Part shown: in pieces, positions 1-4,519 of the stretch
Layout: each line of letters opens with the position of its first letter
How positions within the stretch are numbered: the stretch's first letter is position 1
NCBI GenBank assembly: GCA_007126175.1
Contig: SLBU01000183.1
Coordinates: forward strand, 1-5,514
Source of the DNA: Kiritimatiellia bacterium
Lineage (GTDB): Bacteria; Verrucomicrobiota; Kiritimatiellia; UBA8416
Direction: 5' to 3'
DNA length: 5,514 bases
Notes under the pieces: model-generated
Told to the model about the DNA's origin: nothing
The model's input: the letters and a program-made list of their open reading frames with translations, nothing else
The model's database searches: none
Position numbers and translations under genes: made by a program

Positions 1-108
1 AACATCGCCATCCAACGTTACCGCAACATCAAAGGGATCTGCATCAAATGCCACCCCGGAGGACAGCCCCAACAGGAACACCGTGAGAATTGCCAGAATG
101 CGTCGCAT
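1..108 (-). CDS. N-terminus of an unidentified exported protein (partial)
   Basis: An ATG at 108-106 reads leftward for 36 codons without a stop and runs off the window edge. The start is supported by a strong Shine-Dalgarno (AAGGAG, minus strand, 115-120) six bases upstream. The product begins with Met-Arg-Arg, then a hydrophobic stretch (residues 4-16, ILAILTVFLLGLS), then SSGVA, which fits a Sec signal peptide probably cleaved after Ala20 by signal peptidase I. There is no cysteine, so it is not a lipoprotein. The mature part seen (FDADPFDVAVTLDGDV) is acidic and too short to place in a family. It is divergent from the exported protein gene at 468, with which it shares the 109-467 region. 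The function is unknown; only the export prediction is supported. Confidence 0.8.
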   Translation of the reverse strand, partial: MRRILAILTVFLLGLSSGVAFDADPFDVAVTLDGDV

Positions 109-141
109 GATCATCTCCTTTACATACAAGTAGTTCGAAAT

Positions 142-170
142 AGCATAACATTACATTCGCACATAACCAA
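142..170 (-). promoter_or_regulatory. Candidate sigma70-type extended -10 promoter for the leftward partial gene
   Basis: Read on the minus strand, a -35-like TTGGTT (165-170) is followed by a 17-base spacer and TATGCT (142-147). A TG one base before the -10 makes it an extended -10 element, which compensates for the poor -35 (3 of 6 consensus bases). Transcription would start near 135, giving a leader of about 27 bases with the AAGGAG ribosome site inside it. A near-perfect tandem repeat (CCTTGTTGCA / CCTTGGTTGCA, 172-192) lies just upstream of the -35 and could be a regulator site. Confidence 0.45.
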
Positions 171-243
171 CCCTTGTTGCACCTTGGTTGCACTCTGCCG
201 AAAAATCGGGTCCGGCGCAAGGATCTGAATATTTTTTGCACGG

Positions 244-259
244 CCTGCAGAGATGCAGG
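244..259 (+). other. Perfect hairpin with GNRA tetraloop
   Basis: CCTGCA (244-249) and TGCAGG (254-259) are exact inverted repeats enclosing GAGA, a GNRA-type tetraloop when read as plus-strand RNA. No T-run follows on either strand, so it is not an intrinsic terminator. It lies upstream of the best promoter candidate for the rightward gene, so a leader-RNA role would need a promoter further left. It may simply be a DNA palindrome for a regulator. Confidence 0.4.
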
Positions 260-377
260 GATTGTGGAAAACCTGATTCTAGCCGCCACTCTACCACAAG
301 ATGTAGTATCCGACCGATATTGGCACCCATCGTGGGATATACCGCCACCCCAAAAAACGTTTCGGGCTATTGTTTTC

Positions 378-405
378 TTGATTTGCACGCGTTACAATTT
401 ATACT
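378..405 (+). promoter_or_regulatory. Candidate sigma70-type promoter for the gene at 468
   Basis: TTGATT (378-383), a 16-base spacer and TATACT (400-405) match the -35 at 4 of 6 and the -10 at 5 of 6 consensus positions. Transcription would start near 412 and give a leader of about 56 bases that contains the CCCC-ATGT-GGGG hairpin (427-438) and the ribosome binding site at 455-460. The -35 hexamer is identical to that of the serA promoter candidate at 4421. Confidence 0.5.
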
Positions 406-454
406 TGCAGTGGAACTGAATGGCATCCCCATGTGGGGCTTGTACATATGATGC

Positions 455-460
455 GGGAGA
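455..460 (+). promoter_or_regulatory. Shine-Dalgarno GGGAGA that decides the TTG start at 468
   Basis: GGGAGA lies seven bases upstream of the TTG at 468. The upstream in-frame ATG at 420 has no comparable site and would add 16 residues (including two cysteines) in front of a textbook signal peptide. The TTG start places Lys directly after the initiator and the hydrophobic core at the right distance. Confidence 0.65.
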
Positions 461-467
461 TTTACCT

Positions 468-992
468 TTGAAATTATTGCGAACCATCATGATATTGACG
501 ATTGCCGCCTATGCCGTAACGGTGTATGCCGACGATGCGCGATCGATCGATCCCGTGGGGGAATTGCAGGATGCCGCCTTGAACTATCAGGCCGCGGCCG
601 AGGCACAATTAGCCCAAGCCAATGGCTTACTGCAAGCCCGACAGACGCCATCAGACGACGACGAGCAGGAGATCAAGCGCCGCCGACGCAGTAGCAATGC
701 TTCGCTCGAACTGCAGGCCTCGAATCATCTCATGGGCGCCGCCGGAAATTTCGACAACGCCGCCCGCGTCTGGCGAGCCGCCGCGCAGGCAACGCGCGAA
801 ACGGCTGCGCGCGAATATTTTCACCGTGCTGCACAAGACGCAAACCGGCGCGCCACGATACTCGTCCGGCGAGCAGCAGAGCTTGCCGAGCATGCCGCTT
901 TGGAATATGCGGCATTGCAGGATCTCGGCAACCAAGTTAATGCAAGCCATCGGGCAGGACGCATTCGCGAACAACTATCCGGACGCCGCTAG
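468..992 (+). CDS. Small alanine-rich exported protein, function unknown
   Basis: The gene encodes 174 residues from the TTG start. Residues 1-21 form a Sec signal peptide (MKLLRT, then a hydrophobic core to about residue 19) with a likely signal peptidase I site VYA|DD; no lipobox is present. The mature protein is rich in Ala, Glu, Gln and Arg and looks almost wholly helical, probably coiled coil. It has two helical arms (about 31-58 and 77-165) split by a charged linker at 61-74 in which DDDEQE is followed by IKRRRR. It has no cysteine and no motif that I recognise, and I cannot name a family. A periplasmic structural or envelope-associated role is only a guess from export and composition. 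Its TAG stop overlaps the stop of the convergent CsgG-like gene. An alternative start at the ATG at 420 would hide the signal peptide and is less likely. Confidence 0.75.
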   Translation: MKLLRTIMILTIAAYAVTVYADDARSIDPVGELQDAALNYQAAAEAQLAQANGLLQARQTPSDDDEQEIKRRRRSSNASLELQASNHLMGAAGNFDNAARVWRAAAQATRETAAREYFHRAAQDANRRATILVRRAAELAEHAALEYAALQDLGNQVNASHRAGRIREQLSGRR

Positions 993-1933
993 CGATCCGC
1001 AGAACGCTTGACACGCTCGAGATATTGGCCCCGCTCGAGCACATGCCCGTCGATACGCTCCCCGATCGCCAGCGCCTCACGCACCTCCGTGATCTCAATC
1101 GTGCCAACAAGCGGTCCTGGTAGGATATCGAGCAAATCCCCGGTGAGCGGATCTGTTACGGCTTGCCCCTGACCACGCACGCGATACTGCTGCCCAACAC
1201 GTAGCCCGCGCCGCTGCCCACCATTGACAACCACCCGCGCCCCCTGCACATCTGCAATCATTGGCTCCCAGCGCTGCCGCGGCATCCGATGTGTAATGCC
1301 ACGCAACCCATCACGGATCGCCTCGGACGTTGCCTGTCCCAGCGGGGTCTGGAAAAAGGCACTTCCCCCGAATTGTACGCCCTTGTATTCAGCCTGGCCA
1401 TACGCCTGGCCGGCACGCGCCCGACCACTGCCCTGCACGGAATCCACAATCGTGCCCGTCTCCACATTCACAATCGTCAGCGTTAAACCAACGCGCGCCG
1501 TATAGCCACCCGCCCCGATCAGCCAGCGTCGTATCCGCATCCACAGCTCACCACCGCCCGTTTGCGAAAAATCTGTAATCACCCCGCGGATCAAATACTG
1601 GGCATTATCCAGGCGCCCCTCATCGGCCTTGCCTTCTCGGCGGAAAAAACTGTGGCGCTGCCGGCTGATCTCGTCGACAACCGTATTGAGCTGGATACGC
1701 TCGAGCACAACAAAGCTCCGTGAGGCCACGAGCTCCGAAACCAGCAAATCGGCCATACCGGTTCCCAGCCGCCACTGTCCTTCAAATCCCGTCCGGTTTT
1801 CAAAAGAGGCCACGGCAATGCGAGGAGCAACCCAATCTCCCCCTAAAGGCCGCATGGAACGACTTGCCGGGCCAGCACACCCCAATATCCCTGTCAACAA
1901 AAGCCCCATCCATAGAAAAGCAATTTTTTTCAT
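989..1933 (-). CDS. CsgG/FlgT-like outer-membrane lipoprotein
   Basis: The product has 314 residues. A lipoprotein signal peptide (MKKIAFLWMG..., lipobox ILGC) places the lipidated cysteine at residue 19. Residues about 37-215 resemble the CsgG-type periplasmic domain: RIAVASFENRTG, then the GTGMADLLVSELVASRSFVVLER segment (57-79), AQYLIRGVITDF (111-122) and LTLTIVNVETGTIVDSVQG (150-168). Residues about 226-308 form a beta-rich tail with VNGGQRRGLRVGQ, DPLTGDLLD, VGTIEITEV and a closing ERGQYLERV, resembling the C-terminal domain of FlgT-like proteins. Known relatives include CsgG (curli secretion pore) and FlgT (flagellar outer ring). No curli or flagellar genes are here, so the specific job is open. 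The start at 1933 is fixed by the signal peptide; the frame stays open upstream to 2299, but that part overlaps gloB. No Shine-Dalgarno sits at the usual distance. It lies 58 bases downstream of gloB. Confidence 0.85.
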   Translation of the reverse strand: MKKIAFLWMGLLLTGILGCAGPASRSMRPLGGDWVAPRIAVASFENRTGFEGQWRLGTGMADLLVSELVASRSFVVLERIQLNTVVDEISRQRHSFFRREGKADEGRLDNAQYLIRGVITDFSQTGGGELWMRIRRWLIGAGGYTARVGLTLTIVNVETGTIVDSVQGSGRARAGQAYGQAEYKGVQFGGSAFFQTPLGQATSEAIRDGLRGITHRMPRQRWEPMIADVQGARVVVNGGQRRGLRVGQQYRVRGQGQAVTDPLTGDLLDILPGPLVGTIEITEVREALAIGERIDGHVLERGQYLERVKRSADR

Positions 1934-1939
1934 GGCGCC

Positions 1940-1968
1940 AATATAGCAATCCCCCCTGACCACCGCAA
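1940..1968 (-). promoter_or_regulatory. Weak candidate promoter for the CsgG-like gene, possibly leaderless
   Basis: On the minus strand TTGCGG (1963-1968), a 17-base spacer and TATATT (1940-1945) form a promoter-like array with a good -10 (5 of 6) and a poor -35 (3 of 6). The expected start of transcription falls at or next to 1933, the A of the ATG itself. This would give a leaderless mRNA and would fit the lack of a properly spaced ribosome binding site. Readthrough from gloB is the alternative. Confidence 0.3.
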
Positions 1969-1974
1969 GCAGCC

Positions 1975-2006
1975 AAAAAGACCCTGCGCAGCTAGAACTG
2001 GTCTTT
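1975..2006 (-). terminator. Weak candidate intrinsic terminator after gloB
   Basis: Read on the minus strand, AAAGACC (2006-2000) pairs exactly with GGTCTTT (1983-1977) across a 16-base loop, and two more T residues follow, giving GGTCTTTTT. The stem has seven base pairs and overlaps the gloB stop codon. The loop is large and the stem has only three G-C pairs, so termination would be partial at best. Its position between gloB and the candidate csgG-like promoter is what a unit boundary would look like. Confidence 0.3.
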
Positions 2007-2669
2007 CGCTTGGCGTAGCGCGGCAAAGGCCGCCAAATCGGGTGCTCGCAGGAATGGATTCGACGCGATCTCCTCGGCCAACGAGACGAACAACGCGCTT
2101 GCAGGCTCACGGTGGTAGAGATCCAGCCGTGCCCGTATCGCCTCGTTATCAGGTTCCTGCTCGATCCCGAAACGCAAATTTTCGAGCAGATAATCGTGCC
2201 CGCCAAGAACCAGTGTTTCAGATGGCAACGCCTTGATCCGCAGCAAGCTCTGATAAAGTGCCTCGACGCTTCCCCCAAGCACCCTGCCGCAGGCACCATG
2301 GATCAGGCAATCGCCCGTAAACACAACACCTGCTGCGGGAAAATAGAACCCCACATCGTTGTCCGTATGTCCCGGAAGTTCGATGCGTTCGATCGGCCCC
2401 GGCAGTTGGTCAACATCCGGTCTGACCCATTGCTGCAACTGCGCAAAGCCCGCCGCATGATCCGCATGCCCATGCGTGAGAAAGGCCGCTCGCAAACACA
2501 AGGCATGCGCGCGTAGATACGCCGCCAGCGGCGTGAAGGCCCCTGCATCAATCGTCACCGCATTTGCCCCGCGACGCACCACATAAACGAAGTTATCCTG
2601 CAACACAGGAATCGCCACGACCTCATAATCCCCGCGCTGCACGCGATAGATGGCACGTTGCACACACAT
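1992..2669 (-). CDS. gloB: Glyoxalase II-type metallo-beta-lactamase-fold hydrolase
   Basis: The 225-residue product is a hydroxyacylglutathione hydrolase-like enzyme, expected to split S-D-lactoylglutathione into D-lactate and glutathione in the cytoplasm (second step of methylglyoxal detoxification). The family start is seen in IPVLQDNFVYVV (20-31). Metal ligands are visible: THGHADH (65-71: His66, His68, Asp70, His71), PGHT (His101), FTGD (Asp120) and GGHDY (His158). ACGRVLGGSVEALYQSL (126-142), ENLRFGIEQEPDN (163-175) and EEIASNPFLR (199-208) match GloB rather than other members of the fold. The end, RQAKDQF, keeps the Arg219-x-x-Lys222 pair that binds glutathione in the human enzyme. The His71-to-His101 spacing (30) is about 20 shorter than in E. 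coli GloB. No export signal is present. The start at 2669 has AAGGAA (2675-2680) five bases upstream. Other thiol esters remain possible substrates. Confidence 0.88.
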   Translation of the reverse strand: MCVQRAIYRVQRGDYEVVAIPVLQDNFVYVVRRGANAVTIDAGAFTPLAAYLRAHALCLRAAFLTHGHADHAAGFAQLQQWVRPDVDQLPGPIERIELPGHTDNDVGFYFPAAGVVFTGDCLIHGACGRVLGGSVEALYQSLLRIKALPSETLVLGGHDYLLENLRFGIEQEPDNEAIRARLDLYHREPASALFVSLAEEIASNPFLRAPDLAAFAALRQAKDQF

Positions 2670-2831
2670 ACAAATTCCTTATCTACAACCACACCGCACT
2701 CTTCCCGGCCTTGCCAGCAACTAGGCTCTGCACGTATTCTGCGCAAACGGGGTGCCTGCACGGGCTTTATCGATCACACGGATTGCGGCAATGGCGTCAT
2801 CCAGCCCTATCGGAGCTTGTACAATCACGCA

Positions 2832-3335
2832 TTACCAAAACTCGATTGCCGCACGCACGATGCGAGCAGCCAGATCCGCGGCGGCCGCCGGTAGATTTGC
2901 GCGTTTTGCAGAGGACAGGTCGCCTGTGAGAACAAAGTCGGTCTCTCCATTTACACGGCTGGTTACCAACACCGCGCCCGTACGGATATCCGTCAATCGG
3001 ATGTCCGCACGGATTGTCATCCGATATTCTTCCGCCGAGGTCAACGCATCACGATCAAACCGCAATGGATCGAGTGCAAACCCCGTCAACCGGACCTCCA
3101 AGGTAACATCCGCCCGATCCGTATCTCCCACACTCAGCGTGCCATCGCGTTGAAACTCCGCTATCGTTGCTTGCGTAGCTAGCACTTCCAAACGGGGCTC
3201 GTCTGTTTCATTCACAAACACAGGCACGTGCACCACATCGATCCCCGGCGGCAAACTCGACCCCAAACGGTACCCCGCACAGCCGGTCAACAACAACAAA
3301 CCGAAAAAGGACATCATATACTTCACGTGTTGCAT
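2832..3335 (-). CDS. lptE: LptE family LPS-assembly lipoprotein
   Basis: The 167-residue product has a lipoprotein signal peptide with lipobox LTGC (lipidated Cys19), followed at once by AGYRLGSSLPPGI. That is the characteristic beginning of LptE-type proteins, which act as the plug and partner of the LptD outer-membrane barrel in the final step of LPS export. Further family features are VPVFVNETDEPRLE (38-51), the ATQATIAEFQRDGTL segment (53-67), ADVTLEVRLTGFALDPLRFDRD (75-96) with alternating strand pattern, and a C-terminal helix ending EFW. Length is normal for the family. The start at 3335 has AAAGAG (3342-3347) six bases upstream, located inside the end of the TPR gene; GTG or ATG codons at residues 4, 7 and 8 are alternatives that keep the signal. 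Only three bases separate it from the upstream stop, so translational coupling is likely. No lptD is in the window. Confidence 0.87.
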   Translation of the reverse strand: MQHVKYMMSFFGLLLLTGCAGYRLGSSLPPGIDVVHVPVFVNETDEPRLEVLATQATIAEFQRDGTLSVGDTDRADVTLEVRLTGFALDPLRFDRDALTSAEEYRMTIRADIRLTDIRTGAVLVTSRVNGETDFVLTGDLSSAKRANLPAAAADLAARIVRAAIEFW

Positions 3336-3338
3336 CGC

Positions 3339-4355
3339 CTACTCTTTCCCCGTCATCGTGGCTTCCAGTTCTGCGATTCGCTGCTTCACCAACCTCGTTT
3401 TACCGGAATCAGGAAAGCGCCCCAAAAACGCCTGGTAGCTTAGCAAGGCCGCCTCAGGGTTGCGGACCTTGTAGTCATAAAATTCCGCCTGTTCAAAATG
3501 GTGTACCTCCAACCGTTGCCGTAAGTCTCGCACAAGCGCTTCGGCCTCGGCAATCTGCTCTGCGCCCAAATCCTCACGCAAGGCAGCAAACAAAGCCTGC
3601 ATCGCAACCTGCGTACGACGTTCATCCCGCGGGTTGCGATCCGCAATTTTCTTCAGGCAAATGGCCTTGCGGAAGATTGCCTCGCGCGCAACCGCATGGC
3701 GTCCATGATAAATAATGACCTCCTCGTATGCCGCGACCGCATCTGCATAATCACGGTTCTCTTCGAGGACCTGACCAATCAAAAGGCGAATGTCGGGAAT
3801 CTCCTCCCAGTTCGGCCCATTGGCAATCACGATCCGGAAAAGCGGGATGGCCCGTTCGGGGCTTTCAAATCCAGACAGAAACAGGATTGCACCGCGCCGT
3901 TGTCCCTTCACACTTCGGGCAGCCTGCAACTGCTCGGACAAAATCTCCCGATACGGAAACTGGCCCGCATAATGCTCGATCAAGTATTGATACTCACGAA
4001 AGGCACGTTCGTAGCGACCCCGGGCCTGCATACCCCTGGCAAAAGCGAGCTGTGCCGCGGCCGCCTCCTCGGCATCCGGCCACTGGTGCACGAGGGCATT
4101 GAATTGCCGGGCAGCAGCACGCAAACGCCCCTGCTCCCGCAATGCGCGCGCATGTGCCAGTTGCGCTTCGGGTGTGTCCTCGCGGGCACGACGAAAAAAT
4201 GTACCGCTCTTGCGCGACAACCCCGAAAAACGATTGTCCGAACTCTCGCTCGACCAATCATCCTGCTCAAACCCCATGTTTTGCGCATGCAGGGCACCGC
4301 AAACCCATAAAGTTGCACACAGGAGGAACCATCGAATATACCGTTTCACATGCAT
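3339..4355 (-). CDS. Exported TPR protein, BamD/YfiO-like
   Basis: From the ATG at 4355 the product has 338 residues. Residues 1-24 form a signal peptide (MHVKRYIRWFLLCATLWV...) with a probable cut at ALHA|QN; Cys13 and Cys19 do not lie in a proper lipobox, so unlike classical BamD it is probably a soluble periplasmic protein. Helical tetratricopeptide-like pairs are seen at about 62-94 (AHARALREQGRLRAAARQF), 100-130 (ARGRYERAFREYQYLI), 165-181 (SPERAIPLFRIVI), 186-218 (ENRDYADAVAAYEEVI) and 299-317 (NPEAALLSYQAFLGRFPDS). The spacing and the 'xFPDS' ends resemble YfiO/BamD and YbgF-type TPRs. The gene immediately precedes lptE, which supports a role in outer-membrane assembly, but this is inference. 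The start is uncertain: an in-frame TTG at 4397 and GTG codons nearby exist, and none has a strong ribosome site; the ATG gives the best signal peptide. Confidence 0.8.
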   Translation of the reverse strand: MHVKRYIRWFLLCATLWVCGALHAQNMGFEQDDWSSESSDNRFSGLSRKSGTFFRRAREDTPEAQLAHARALREQGRLRAAARQFNALVHQWPDAEEAAAAQLAFARGMQARGRYERAFREYQYLIEHYAGQFPYREILSEQLQAARSVKGQRRGAILFLSGFESPERAIPLFRIVIANGPNWEEIPDIRLLIGQVLEENRDYADAVAAYEEVIIYHGRHAVAREAIFRKAICLKKIADRNPRDERRTQVAMQALFAALREDLGAEQIAEAEALVRDLRQRLEVHHFEQAEFYDYKVRNPEAALLSYQAFLGRFPDSGKTRLVKQRIAELEATMTGKE

Positions 4356-4435
4356 ACCCGACACGGTAGCCACGCAACCAACAAAGGGCAAGCGCAAAGA
4401 ACGAAACTTATCAATGCATCTTGATTCCCATGCAT
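4350..4435. repeat. Three ATGCAT palindromes in the TPR/serA divergent region
   Basis: ATGCAT occurs at 4350-4355 (covering the start of the TPR gene), 4414-4419 and 4430-4435. The last two flank the -35 of the serA promoter candidate with centres 16 bases apart. The first and third copies extend to an identical CATGCATAC. This could be a set of operator half-sites controlling both directions, or chance. Confidence 0.3.
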
Positions 4436-4449
4436 ACGACCGCTATGAT
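4421..4449 (+). promoter_or_regulatory. Candidate sigma70-type promoter of serA
   Basis: TTGATT (4421-4426), a 17-base spacer and TATGAT (4444-4449) match the -35 at 4 of 6 and the -10 at 5 of 6 positions with optimal spacing. Transcription would start near 4456 and leave a leader of about 64 bases carrying the ribosome site AAGGGG (4506-4511), eight bases before the serA ATG. It is the best promoter in the window. No promoter of similar quality was found for the opposite TPR-lptE unit. Confidence 0.6.
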
Positions 4450-4519
4450 GCCGAAGTAAATGGGGCATACACACACCAAAAGTAATTTTTATCAAAACGA
4501 TGGACAAGGGGCGCACACC

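Larger units (their letters stand above)
109..467. other. Divergent intergenic region, no supported gene
   Basis: This 359-base stretch separates two divergently transcribed genes for exported proteins. It holds a leftward promoter candidate near 142-170, a rightward one at 378-405, a perfect 6-bp hairpin at 244-259, a smaller hairpin CCCA-TCG-TGGG at 326-336, a tandem repeat at 172-192, and CCCC-ATGT-GGGG at 427-438 in the likely leader of the rightward gene. Open frames of 60-115 codons exist on both strands (for example 151-348 minus and 174-419 plus), but none has a ribosome binding site, a recognisable domain or biased composition. I therefore treat the stretch as non-coding or decayed. 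No tRNA or riboswitch core was recognised. Confidence 0.6.

Noticed and set aside
132..140. GTTCGAAA resembling a tRNA T-loop
   Set aside because: No acceptor, D or anticodon arms can be built around it on either strand.
44..388. Minus-strand frame of 114 codons across the left intergenic region
   Set aside because: It overlaps the signal-peptide gene starting at 108 in another frame and has no ribosome site or recognisable domain.
420..467. ATG at 420 as the start of the unknown exported protein
   Set aside because: It has no Shine-Dalgarno and adds 16 residues before a standard signal peptide; the TTG at 468 with GGGAGA upstream fits better.
1015..1040. Inverted repeat GCTCGAG...CTCGAGC near the convergent gene ends, considered as a terminator
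   Set aside because: It arises from the repeated Leu-Glu-Arg codons of the CsgG-like C-terminus, has a 12-base loop and no T-run after it.
1934..2299. N-terminal extension of the CsgG-like frame by 122 codons
   Set aside because: The extension overlaps the well-supported gloB gene in another frame and would bury an excellent lipoprotein signal peptide.
3696..4310. Plus-strand open frame of 204 codons
   Set aside because: It is antisense to the TPR gene, with no start signal and low-complexity composition unlike a real protein.
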